A stretch of 64,000 nucleotides of DNA, taken from assembly GCA_947495795.1 (NCBI GenBank), contig CANMAI010000004.1:309804-373803 (forward strand), read 5' to 3'. Below are positions 18,412-27,127 of this stretch, in pieces; position 1 is the first letter of the stretch, and each line of letters begins with the position of its first letter. This stretch comes from an uncultured Paracoccaceae bacterium. Its GTDB lineage: Bacteria > Pseudomonadota > Alphaproteobacteria > Rhodobacterales > Rhodobacteraceae. The translations under genes were made by a program, and so were the position numbers. The notes under the pieces were generated by a model. The model saw only the letters and a program-made list of their open reading frames with translations. It did not search any database and was not told the DNA's origin.

Positions 18412-18915
18412 TCAAGCCCGCCCAAATGCCTCTGTCATAGCAATTTCGAGGGCAGCTTCAGGCGTTTCGTCGCCCCAGCAGACCATCTGAAATGCTGGAA
18501 AGAACCGCTCCGATGTCGTCACAGCGCTCCGTACCATATCGCCGATCTGCGTGGCTGTGGCTGTGGAGCCGCCCGTCAGATTCAAGCCATAGCGAAATAC
18601 CATCATCTTTTGCGCAGGCCAGCGTGTGAAACAACCACACCAACACTTATCATTTGCCCGTTCCACTACCTCCAAAAGTGCAGGCAACTTCTCTTCGGGC
18701 GGATCCATATCAAAGGCGCAAATCAACCGTAGTGTTTCATCATAGCCAGACCACGCCAGTGTGAGGGAGTAAGTGCGCCAAGACCCTTCAATTGCCATCG
18801 CAATCTGGTCGTCTGCCACACGATCGAAATCCCAATCATGATGCTCAGCCAGCGTTTCAACAATATCTATAGGGTGGAGATCTTCTGCGTAGAGTTCATG
18901 TTCGACACTGCTCAT
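18412..18915 (-). CDS. YbjN domain-containing protein
   Basis: A 167-residue protein matching the YbjN pattern: IDIVETLAEHHDWDFDRVAD early, WRTYSLTLAWSGYDETLRLICAFD in the middle, and DKCWCGCFTRWP later. YbjN proteins adopt a type III secretion chaperone-like fold; E. coli YbjN influences motility and stress genes, but the biochemical role is unresolved. ATG 18915 is preferred because GAGGGACTT sits upstream; the frame itself extends to 18954. Confidence 0.75.
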   Translation of the reverse strand: MSSVEHELYAEDLHPIDIVETLAEHHDWDFDRVADDQIAMAIEGSWRTYSLTLAWSGYDETLRLICAFDMDPPEEKLPALLEVVERANDKCWCGCFTRWPAQKMMVFRYGLNLTGGSTATATQIGDMVRSAVTTSERFFPAFQMVCWGDETPEAALEIAMTEAFGRA

Positions 18916-19524
18916 GCCAAGTCCCTCTTGTTGTGGCCCCTGGCGGATATTCACACGCTAGGGGCGGTGAGGATGTCTACAGATCGTTTATGTGCCTAAA
19001 CGACCTCCTAGATATGGTGGAACCAAAGCTTTCCTCTGTAAAGAGCTAATTCAAGACATTAGAGTGACTACACCCGAAGGCTCCAGTCCTGCCCACCTAA
19101 GTGGCAAATTGGTTCACGGGCTTTATCAAACGTTCGTGATGGTCACACTGTTTCAAAAACTCTACCAAACAATTGGAAGACCTACTCGGTCTATTAGCCG
19201 CCCTATGCACGTCGATTTGCACGGAATGCTGGGTCACTTCATCCAACTGGGAAACGGCCGTCAAGAACTCTCCGATATCTGTCACGAAAACCTCGATAAT
19301 CGGGCCAACGCTCAAGTGTTTCTGTATAGCCCCCTGTATTTGGGCCACTGATTTGAGCTGTCTCTAGTATGGTTTCCGGTACGGGCGGTTGCATATCGAG
19401 CGCTTGGTGTGGGCGGGAGGTAGCGGTACACATGCGGGAAACCTCATCCGCAAATTGCAGCCACAACCCGTAAACGCATACTAGCTATTGCCTAAAACTC
19501 TAATCACCATGCACAAAGAGAGTG
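18916..19524. other. Long gap with possible degenerate gene
   Basis: About 600 bases without a firm gene and more A+T-rich than its surroundings. On the minus strand a frame with coding-like composition (19097-19348, including EVFVTDIGEFLTAVSQLDE) can be joined by a frameshift to another (19239-19466, beginning MWLQFADEVSRMCTA). Together they could be a decayed gene of roughly 120 codons, but I recognise no family. A plus-strand frame (18992-19351) is less protein-like. Confidence 0.3.
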
Positions 19525-19764
19525 CTATTTCTTCTCCATTGCGTCGAGCCGCGTTTTCAGCGCCTCGTTTTCTTCACGCGCTTTCTGGGCCATTGCACGT
19601 ACAGCCTCAAACTCATCACGGCTCACAAAATTCCTATCCGCCAGCCAGCGATCCATCATGCTTTTCATAGCCGTCTCCGCCTCATCCTTCGCCCCTTGGG
19701 CAACGCCCATCGCGTTGGTCATCAACTGGCTGATATCATCAAAAATCCGATTGCGGGTCTGCAT
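19525..19764 (-). CDS. ubiK: Ubiquinone biosynthesis accessory factor UbiK family
   Basis: A 79-residue protein of the BMFP/YqiC (UbiK) family: an N-terminal amphipathic helix (RIFDDISQLMTNAMGVAQGA), then DRNFVSREFEAV-like sequence (residues 50-60) and a C-terminal coiled coil (REENEALKTRLDAMEKK). In enterobacteria UbiK assists the UbiI/J complex in aerobic ubiquinone synthesis and is membrane-associated and trimeric. ATG 19764 gives the standard length; the frame extends far upstream through lgt without meaning. Divergent from lgt. Confidence 0.8.
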   Translation of the reverse strand: MQTRNRIFDDISQLMTNAMGVAQGAKDEAETAMKSMMDRWLADRNFVSRDEFEAVRAMAQKAREENEALKTRLDAMEKK

Positions 19765-19887
19765 GGCTTGAAGCCTCCTAACTGGTTGGGTGTTATATGG
19801 GCGCTTCACGTAAGTTTGCCAAGCATCCGCTTGACTTTGCCACCCTTGAAAGAGATCAAAGCGCCATCTGCGACAATAAGGCCTTGC

Positions 19888-20784
19888 ATGCTCTTCGCGC
19901 TTCCTTTCCCTGATATTGATCCCGCTCTTTTCACTGTGACCCTTTTTGGTGTGGAACTGGCACTGCGCTGGTATGCGCTTGCCTATGTCGCAGGGCTTTT
20001 GCTTGGCTGGTTCTATGTCGTGCAGCTTGTAAAGCGGCCCGGTCTCTGGCCCGCAGGCAAGGCCCCTATGGAGCCAAAGAAGGCGGAGGATCTTCTCACC
20101 TGGATGGTTCTTTGTGTCGTCATCGGCGGCAGGCTTGGCTATGTCATCTTCTATGCACCCGAAATCCTGCAAACCCCTGTTCGTGTACTGGCAGTTTGGG
20201 AAGGGGGGATGTCCTTTCACGGCGGGTTCCTTGGTGTGGTTGTTGGCATCATCGGTTTCAGCCTTCTCGGAAAACGGCCGATGGTCAGTATCGGTGATGC
20301 GGTGGCTGCCGCTGCGCCCATTGGTCTTTTCTTCGGACGGCTGGCAAACTTCATAAACGGTGAGCTATGGGGCCGCCCAACAACGCTACCCTGGGGCGTT
20401 GTTTTCCCCGAAACTCAGGCACAACTCTGCCCCGAAGGATTTGCCGATCCCTGTTCCCGTCACCCCTCCCAGCTCTATGAGGCCGCATTGGAGGGTCTTA
20501 TCCTTTTTCTCATTATCGTATGGGGCATTCGCTATCGTGCCTGGCTCAAACGGCCGGGCCGCGTGATCGGTGTCTTCCTTCTTGGCTACGGCCTCGCCCG
20601 CACCTTTGTTGAGGGTGTCCGACAAGGCGATATGCAGTTCGTCACCTCCAACAATCCATGGGGACAGATTATTCGCCTGGGTGAAAACGCGGATGCGTTC
20701 GGCCTCACAATGGGCCAGATCCTCTCCCTTCCCATGGCGGTTGCGGGCCTCGCCATCCTCATACTCACCCGGAAAGAGAAGTGA
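19888..20784 (+). CDS. lgt: Prolipoprotein diacylglyceryl transferase
   Basis: Transfers diacylglycerol from phosphatidylglycerol to the lipobox cysteine of prolipoproteins in the inner membrane, the first step of lipoprotein maturation. The 298 residues have about seven hydrophobic helices, the SFHGGFLG motif near residue 107 and the Lgt signature GLFFGRLANFINGELWGR around 145-162, followed by RHPSQLYEA. ATG 19888 has AAGG upstream and begins MLFALPFPDIDP as in homologues. It is the first gene of an operon whose next members overlap it by four and one bases. Confidence 0.95.
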   Translation: MLFALPFPDIDPALFTVTLFGVELALRWYALAYVAGLLLGWFYVVQLVKRPGLWPAGKAPMEPKKAEDLLTWMVLCVVIGGRLGYVIFYAPEILQTPVRVLAVWEGGMSFHGGFLGVVVGIIGFSLLGKRPMVSIGDAVAAAAPIGLFFGRLANFINGELWGRPTTLPWGVVFPETQAQLCPEGFADPCSRHPSQLYEAALEGLILFLIIVWGIRYRAWLKRPGRVIGVFLLGYGLARTFVEGVRQGDMQFVTSNNPWGQIIRLGENADAFGLTMGQILSLPMAVAGLAILILTRKEK

Positions 20785-21842
20785 CGCCCCTAGAGGCTCG
20801 CTTGCTGGCCGAGATCGTGGCGGAAGGCCCCATCAGCATAGCCCGCTATATGGCCATCTGCCTCCTTGATCCACAATACGGCTATTACACCACACGCGAT
20901 CCTCTCGGCGCGGGTGGCGATTTCACGACGAGCCCCGAAATCAGCCAGATGTTCGGCGAACTAATTGGCCTCTGGCTGGCCCAGATCTGGCTTGATCAGG
21001 GCCGCCCCGGAACCTTCACCCTCGCGGAGCTTGGCCCAGGGCGTGGGACCCTGATGGCCGATATACTCCGCGCCACAGCAGGCGTTCCGGGCTTTCATGA
21101 GGCAGCGTCCCTCTGGCTCGTAGAGGCCAGCGCTACCCTTCAGGCCACCCAGCGTACAACCATTAAAGCGCTTTCCCCAAATTGGTGTGATAAGGTGGCG
21201 GACCTGCCAGATAACGCACCGCTATTTGTCCTCTCCAACGAATTCTTCGACGCGCTGCCCATCCGCCAGTTCCAGAAAACAGAGACAGGCTGGCAAGAGC
21301 GTATGATTGGCCGAGCGGATGGACATCTGGCATTTGGCCTCGCCCCGGCCACAAAGATGTCGCTTCTGGAAGCGCGCTTCGCGGATGCAAGCCCCGGCGA
21401 CACGGCCGAATTGAACAGCCCGGCCGAAGCCATCACTGCGGATCTTTCTGCAACAATAGGGGCGAAGGGCGGCGCTTTTCTCGCCTTGGATTACGGCACC
21501 TGGGACGGAACCGGAGATACACTTCAGGCCCTCCGCAACCACGCATACGATCCCCCTCTCGCCCATCCCGGTGAGGCAGACCTTACCAGCCACGTAGCCT
21601 TTCGCTGGCTTGCTGAGGCCGCACCAGACCTTCGCGCACACTTTGCGGAACAGCGCACATTCCTCACCGCCCTTGGTATCGAACACCGCGCCACTGCTCT
21701 CGCAAAAGCCCGACCAGATCAGGAAGCCGCCATCACATCCGCACGCACCCGCTTGACGGATGCAAAGGAAATGGGGAGGCTCTTTAAAGTTCTCGCACTT
21801 CTGCCGCCTTCCGCCGCGCTGCCTCCGGGATTTCCTGCCTGA
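20781..21842 (+). CDS. SAM-dependent methyltransferase, MidA/NDUFAF7 family
   Basis: A 353-residue protein with the family's hallmark GAGGDFTTSPEISQMFGELIG near residue 40 and the SAM-binding LAELGPGRGTLMADIL near 82. Mitochondrial NDUFAF7/MidA methylates an arginine of a complex I subunit; the bacterial role is assumed to be similar but is not shown by the sequence. GTG 20781 overlaps the lgt stop by four bases and the gene ends one base into pgeF, so it is translationally coupled on both sides. Confidence 0.85.
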   Translation: MTPLEARLLAEIVAEGPISIARYMAICLLDPQYGYYTTRDPLGAGGDFTTSPEISQMFGELIGLWLAQIWLDQGRPGTFTLAELGPGRGTLMADILRATAGVPGFHEAASLWLVEASATLQATQRTTIKALSPNWCDKVADLPDNAPLFVLSNEFFDALPIRQFQKTETGWQERMIGRADGHLAFGLAPATKMSLLEARFADASPGDTAELNSPAEAITADLSATIGAKGGAFLALDYGTWDGTGDTLQALRNHAYDPPLAHPGEADLTSHVAFRWLAEAAPDLRAHFAEQRTFLTALGIEHRATALAKARPDQEAAITSARTRLTDAKEMGRLFKVLALLPPSAALPPGFPA

Positions 21843-22594
21843 TGCTCGACATCATAACATCGCCACACCTTTCTCCCATGAAGCACGGCTTTTTCAGCCG
21901 CAAAGGCGGAGCGTCCTCCGGCATCTTCCACGGGCTGAACTGCGGGCCTGGCTCTACCGATCAAGCCGCCGCTGTTGTTATGAATCGCGCCCGTGTCGCC
22001 AGGGCACTGGAGATAGAGCCGGAAGCACTGCTCTCCCTTCACCAATATCACTCAACAGACGTTGTTACCGCCACAAAACCATGGGCAACACGCCCGAAAG
22101 CAGATGCGATGGTCACCGCAACACCGGGACTCGCGCTCGGTATCCTCACGGCAGATTGTGCACCTGTTCTCTTCTCCGATCCTCAAGCCAAAGTGATCGG
22201 CGCAGCCCACTCGGGATGGAAAGGGGCGCTTGGTGGTGTGCTGGAAAACACGCTGGAGGCAATGAAAAGCCTTGGTGCCGACCCGGAAAATATCACCGCC
22301 ATCGTAGGTCCGACGATAAGTCAGAAAGCCTACGAAGTCGGGCCTGACTTCTTTGAGGACTTTATCGCTGAGGATCCAGGCTTTAGCCGCTTTTTCGCAA
22401 GCGGGAGGGGTGACCGAGTGCAGTTTGACCTTCCGGGCCTAGTCCTCCATCGCTTGCGGGAAGCGGGTATCGCCCGCGCGGAATGGACAGGCCATTGCAC
22501 TTATTCCGATGCGGAGAGATTCTACTCCTATCGCCGCACAACCCACGCCAGCGAGGTCGACTATGGCCGCCTCATCTCTGTCATAAGGCTCTGA
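21842..22594 (+). CDS. pgeF: Peptidoglycan editing factor / multicopper-like purine nucleosidase family
   Basis: A 250-residue YfiH/PgeF (Cu-oxidase_4) protein. Signatures: HGFFSRKGGASSGIF near the start, LTADCAPVLF near residue 101 (metal-ligand Cys), AAHSGWKGAL near 121 (His ligand) and GHCTYSD near residue 218. In E. coli PgeF removes wrongly incorporated serine-containing peptidoglycan precursors; related proteins act on adenosine. ATG 21842 overlaps the preceding TGA by one base, typical of this conserved lgt-midA-pgeF gene order. Confidence 0.9.
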   Translation: MLDIITSPHLSPMKHGFFSRKGGASSGIFHGLNCGPGSTDQAAAVVMNRARVARALEIEPEALLSLHQYHSTDVVTATKPWATRPKADAMVTATPGLALGILTADCAPVLFSDPQAKVIGAAHSGWKGALGGVLENTLEAMKSLGADPENITAIVGPTISQKAYEVGPDFFEDFIAEDPGFSRFFASGRGDRVQFDLPGLVLHRLREAGIARAEWTGHCTYSDAERFYSYRRTTHASEVDYGRLISVIRL

Positions 22595-22595
22595 A

Positions 22596-23741
22596 ATGCT
22601 CCACTTCACACCGAAAGAGTTCGCCCGCCGCACGGCTGCCTTTGAGGCGGAACGCGAAGCCCGCAGCCTCGATGCTGTCCTCCTCTTTGCACAGGAAAGC
22701 CAGTTCTGGCTCACGGGTTTTGATACATTCGGCTTCTGCTTCTTCCAGTGTCTCATAGCGGGCAAACATGCCCCCACACTGCTGGCCCGCAGCGCGGATA
22801 TGCGGCAGGCAGAGCTGACATCAAACATCGAAGATATCCGCATCTGGAAAGATGCAGCTGGAGCCAACCCAGCAGAAGATCTATCAGCAATCCTCAAGGA
22901 ACGCGGCCTCGCGGGCAAACGCGTGGGCATTGAACTGGATACCCACGGCCTAACAGCCGCAAACTGGCGAAAGGTGGAAGCCGCACTCAAAGATTTGGTC
23001 ACCCTCATTGACGCCTCTGATCTCATCTCTTCTCTCCGCCTTACAAAATCGACCGAAGAACTTACATATGTGCACCGCGCTGCGGAACTGGCGGATGATG
23101 CGATGGACGCTGGTCTTGCAGAGATCAAACCGGGCAACAGCGAAGCCGCTATCCTTGCCGCGATGCAGGGAGCGGTATTTGCGGGTGGTGGCGATTACCC
23201 CGGCAACCCTTTTATTATCGGCTCGGGCGAACACGCGCTTCTCTGCCGCTACAAGACGGGCCGACAAACGCTACAACCGCAGGATCAGATCACGCTGGAG
23301 TGGGCCGGAGTCTACCGCCAGTACCACGCAGCCATGATGCGCACCGTCATCGTGGGCGAACCCACTTCAAAACACCGCGCCATGCATGCCGCCGCAAAGG
23401 AAGCACTGCTCGCCTGCGAAGCGACCTTGCGCCCAGACGCACCTATGGGCGATGTCTTTGCCGCCCATGCCAGAACGCTGGATGCACACGGGTTCTCAGC
23501 CCAGCGTCTCAATGCCTGTGGCTATTCCCTCGGCACTCGCTATGCGCCAAGCTGGATGGAACACCAGATGTTTTTTGAGGATGCGCCCACCATAATGGCT
23601 CCCGGAATGGTCTTCTTCCTTCATATGATCCTTATGGATAGCGACAGCGGCAATGCCATGTCTTTGGGCCGCACATCCCTGATCACCGAGGAGGGCAGCA
23701 CACCTCTCTCACGCCATGGGCTCGATCTTATCAGCTTGTAA
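22596..23741 (+). CDS. M24 (Xaa-Pro peptidase/creatinase-like) protein lacking metal ligands
   Basis: A 381-residue protein with the two-domain layout of creatinase/prolidase enzymes: N-terminal domain to about residue 150 and pita-bread domain beyond. Aligning the segment around residues 228-248 (ITLEWAGVYRQYHAAMMRT) with metallopeptidases, the two metal-binding Asp are replaced by Glu and Ala; the GH.. histidine is Tyr in NACGYSLGTRY, and the Glu of PGM..TIEPG is His (PGMVFFLH). It is therefore unlikely to be a dinuclear-metal peptidase and is closer to metal-free creatinase-type hydrolases. It is the last gene of the lgt operon, two bases after pgeF. Confidence 0.75.
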   Translation: MLHFTPKEFARRTAAFEAEREARSLDAVLLFAQESQFWLTGFDTFGFCFFQCLIAGKHAPTLLARSADMRQAELTSNIEDIRIWKDAAGANPAEDLSAILKERGLAGKRVGIELDTHGLTAANWRKVEAALKDLVTLIDASDLISSLRLTKSTEELTYVHRAAELADDAMDAGLAEIKPGNSEAAILAAMQGAVFAGGGDYPGNPFIIGSGEHALLCRYKTGRQTLQPQDQITLEWAGVYRQYHAAMMRTVIVGEPTSKHRAMHAAAKEALLACEATLRPDAPMGDVFAAHARTLDAHGFSAQRLNACGYSLGTRYAPSWMEHQMFFEDAPTIMAPGMVFFLHMILMDSDSGNAMSLGRTSLITEEGSTPLSRHGLDLISL

Positions 23742-23749
23742 AACCCTGT

Positions 23750-23785
23750 CTCCGGCGCAGACCTTGATGGGAGTCTGCGCCGGAG
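23750..23785 (+). terminator. Strong hairpin after the lgt operon
   Basis: A 13-bp perfect stem (CTCCGGCGCAGAC / GTCTGCGCCGGAG) with a ten-base loop starts nine bases after the M24 stop. There is no T-run downstream, so it may act as a 3'-end stabiliser or a factor-assisted terminator between convergent genes. Confidence 0.6.
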
Positions 23786-23833
23786 CGGTGGGGGGCGTCG
23801 GTTCATACACAACCGACGTCTGGGGGAACGCGC

Positions 23834-24253
23834 TTAATTGGCAATCGACTCTGGGGTGGTTTCCACAGGGGCCGCAGCATACTCTGGCAGCGCCTTGAAT
23901 TCTTCTTCCGTCAACGGCACCTGAACGATCATCTCGCCGTCTGTATCGGCTTTCTCCATCAGCGCCAGATCTTCGACCGGAATGGCGGCCACATGCCTTC
24001 CGAAGCCCAGAAAGCCACCCACGGAAATCACTGCGGCTTCCACGTCACCTGAGGATGTGTAGACGACGTTGGTCACTCGGCCCATGTTCTCTCCATCCTC
24101 ACCATAAACATCGGCGCCCGTAATCACTTCCGCGGTCACCTCTTCCCCGGCAGGTGCTGGTGCCTCTGCTTCCGAGGCCGGTGCGGTTGTATCCTGTGCC
24201 GATACGGCGGCACCCAAAACACTCAGAGAAATTGCAAGAAGTATCTGTCGCAT
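23834..24253 (-). CDS. Exported PRC-barrel domain protein
   Basis: A 139-residue protein with a Sec signal (MRQILLAISLSVLGAAVSAQ), an acidic/proline-alanine linker (residues 21-40) and a PRC-barrel domain starting ITGADVYGEDGENMGRVTNV, followed by AAVISVGGFLGFGRHVAAIP. PRC-barrel proteins of this exported type are common in alphaproteobacteria; the role is not established, possibly binding in the periplasm or envelope. ATG 24253 is chosen over GTG 24256. Confidence 0.8.
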   Translation of the reverse strand: MRQILLAISLSVLGAAVSAQDTTAPASEAEAPAPAGEEVTAEVITGADVYGEDGENMGRVTNVVYTSSGDVEAAVISVGGFLGFGRHVAAIPVEDLALMEKADTDGEMIVQVPLTEEEFKALPEYAAAPVETTPESIAN

Positions 24254-24272
24254 CACAGGCTATGCCTCCTCA

Positions 24273-24315
24273 TCCTTCATCATGGCCGGGCTTGTCTGCC
24301 CGGCTACATGAAGGA
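24273..24315. repeat. Long palindrome, REP-like
   Basis: TCCTTCAT...ATGAAGGA (24273-24280 and 24308-24315) encloses GCCGGGC...GCCCGGC (24285-24291 and 24298-24304), giving an almost continuous stem with a TTGTCT loop. The core resembles the palindromic intergenic repeat with GGCCGGGCTTGT seen widely in alphaproteobacterial genomes. It lies just upstream of the PRC-barrel gene; the rest of the gap to 24557 shows no gene. Confidence 0.6.
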
Positions 24316-24557
24316 CGCAGCACCTTTGCCTCTCTTCCATCACAAAGTAAGTGAGCAGTACGCACCGAGATAGATCACTGTTTTAACTACATTTCTCTAT
24401 CTAGATGGGCAGCGCATTTCCGCCGAGCGGAAATTTCGTTGAAGGCAAAACCTTTCAAATGCGTCCTATTCCTTTGCAAAGCCTTGCATCCCCTGCCACC
24501 GGTAACAGATAAAGAAGTACGCATTCAGCGCCGCCGCTTTCACGATGGAGATACGCC

Positions 24558-25130
24558 TTGGATACTGACGAAAAAACACAAGACACGCCCCCCCGCATTG
24601 GGGATCATCTCCTCAGCGCCCGACAAGTCGTGATTTGCGAAGAGATCAATCAGAAGATGGCCAAGCGCGTCGTTTCCGAACTGCTTGCGCTCGCCGCGCT
24701 CTCGGACGATCCGATTACCCTCTTCATCAACAGCCAGGGCGGTCATGTGGAAGCGGGCGATACGATCCACGACATGATAAAATTCATCAAGCCCACTGTC
24801 ACGGTTGTCGGCACTGGTTGGGTCGCAAGCGCAGGCACGCATATATTCCTTGCGGCAGACAAGGCGCACCGCGTCTGTCTTCCCAATACCCGCTTCCTTA
24901 TCCACCAACCCTCCGGCGGCGTGGGTGGCAAGGTAACGGATATCGCAATCCAGGCCCAACAGATCGAACGGATGCGCGAACGCCTTGCCAAAGTGATTGC
25001 GGATGCCACCGGAACGGCTATCGAGAAAGTGCGTGAAGACATAGAACGCGATCACTGGCTAACAACAGAAGAAGCCGTGGACTACGGTATACTCTCCAAG
25101 GTTATCACTTCTGCCGCGGAACTGGGCTAG
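24558..25130 (+). CDS. ATP-dependent Clp protease proteolytic subunit (ClpP paralogue)
   Basis: A 190-residue serine protease subunit: TLFINSQGGHVEAGDTIHD, the nucleophile loop GWVASAGTHIFLAA (Ser near residue 91), RFLIHQPSGG (catalytic His near 116) and IERDHWLTTEEAVDYGILSKVI with the catalytic Asp. All triad positions are present. No clpX, clpA or tig is adjacent, whereas the main clpP usually sits beside clpX, so this is probably a second ClpP. TTG 24558 is supported by GGAG nine bases upstream. Possible mixed oligomer with the main ClpP is inference. Confidence 0.88.
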   Translation: MDTDEKTQDTPPRIGDHLLSARQVVICEEINQKMAKRVVSELLALAALSDDPITLFINSQGGHVEAGDTIHDMIKFIKPTVTVVGTGWVASAGTHIFLAADKAHRVCLPNTRFLIHQPSGGVGGKVTDIAIQAQQIERMRERLAKVIADATGTAIEKVREDIERDHWLTTEEAVDYGILSKVITSAAELG

Positions 25131-25150
25131 CTAAGCCAGTGGCCGTCTCC

Positions 25151-25181
25151 TCCGGGGTGAAAATGCGCGCCCCGGAATTTT
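25151..25181 (+). terminator. Intrinsic terminator after clpP paralogue
   Basis: TCCGGGG (25151-25157) and CCCCGGA (25170-25176) form a 7-bp G+C-rich stem followed by ATTTT. It sits between the convergent clpP-like and Lrp-type genes. Confidence 0.5.
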
Positions 25182-25188
25182 GCCGCGC

Positions 25189-25692
25189 TTACTCCTCCTC
25201 GGCAGCGGCGCGCGCTTCCAGAACCTCGAACGGCACACCTGGCTCGTCCTTCGCATTGCGGATCACCAAAGAGGTTTTCACGCTGGCCACATTCTCGGCA
25301 GACGTCAGATCCTCTGTCAGAAAGGTCTGAAAGGTAGAAAGATCCGGGGCCGCGCATTTCAGAATGAAATCAATCTCGCCATTCAGCATGTGGCACTCGC
25401 GAACCAGCGGCCAGCCTTTAGCCAAAGCCTCAAAAGCCGAAAGATCGGCCTCTGCTTGGCTCTTCAGGCTCACCATTGCAAAAACCTGAACCTCAAATCC
25501 AAGCTCCCGCGCATTCACATCAGCATGGTAGCCCTTGATCAGTCCCGTCTCTTCCAGCGTACGAACCCGGCGCAGGCACGGCGGTGCCGAAATGCCTACC
25601 CGGCGCGAAAGCTCGACATTCGTCATCCGCCCGTCGCCCTGCAATTCCGCGAGTATTTTCCGATCAATCGGATCAAGCTTCAATGTGGGCAC
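25189..25692 (-). CDS. Lrp/AsnC family transcriptional regulator
   Basis: A 167-residue regulator with the N-terminal helix-turn-helix (LDPIDRKILAELQGDGRMTN, then VELSRRVGISAPPCLRRVR) and the C-terminal ligand-binding RAM domain. Family members bind DNA as dimers to octamers and respond to amino acids. Divergent from trxB with a ~200-bp shared upstream region, so it may regulate trxB or itself. The C-terminal acidic tail (ARAAAEEE) is unusual but short. Part of its 3' half is duplicated as a fragment at 33171-33377. Confidence 0.93.
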   Translation of the reverse strand: MPTLKLDPIDRKILAELQGDGRMTNVELSRRVGISAPPCLRRVRTLEETGLIKGYHADVNARELGFEVQVFAMVSLKSQAEADLSAFEALAKGWPLVRECHMLNGEIDFILKCAAPDLSTFQTFLTEDLTSAENVASVKTSLVIRNAKDEPGVPFEVLEARAAAEEE

Positions 25693-25772
25693 AGGGTATC
25701 CTCCGAAATGCGTCTAATTATTGGAACCGGCAGCCTTGCGCAACAAAGTTTCAGTTCTGCGCAATATCTTAG

Positions 25773-26861
<1,089 letters not shown>

Positions 26862-26958
26862 GGTAGAATTCGCCTTTAGGAAAGCAACGCAGACGCATCG
26901 CCGGGCACGCCCAAGGGGATCTGCGCACATGCAGCACGGACAACGCAATTGCCTAAAC

Positions 26959-27105
26959 TTATCCAGAACAATAGATGGGCACTCGCCAGTCCTTGGCCTG
27001 AATGATCACATCAATCGCCCAGCGTGGATTTGGTTCGCCGACCTTACTTGAAAGATAGTCCGTATCTAACCTATCCACCTCCCATGCTATCTTCTCCTTT
27101 GTCAA
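26959..27105 (-). CDS. Possible 48-aa protein downstream of aroA
   Basis: A short frame on the aroA strand, starting TTG 27105, with a protein-like composition (KIAWEVDRLDTDYLSSKVGE, then RWAIDVIIQAKDWRVPIY). A strong ribosome-binding site (AAAGGAG) precedes an ATG at 27084 in a different frame that closes after four codons, so either a TTG start is used or a one-base frameshift has damaged the gene. No family recognised. Confidence 0.3.
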   Translation of the reverse strand: MTKEKIAWEVDRLDTDYLSSKVGEPNPRWAIDVIIQAKDWRVPIYCSG

Positions 27106-27127
27106 AATACTCCGGCTGGAGGCACAA

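Noticed and set aside
19525..20220. UbiK frame extended to 231 residues
   Set aside because: The extra N-terminal part runs antisense through lgt and has no homology; ATG 19764 gives the family length.
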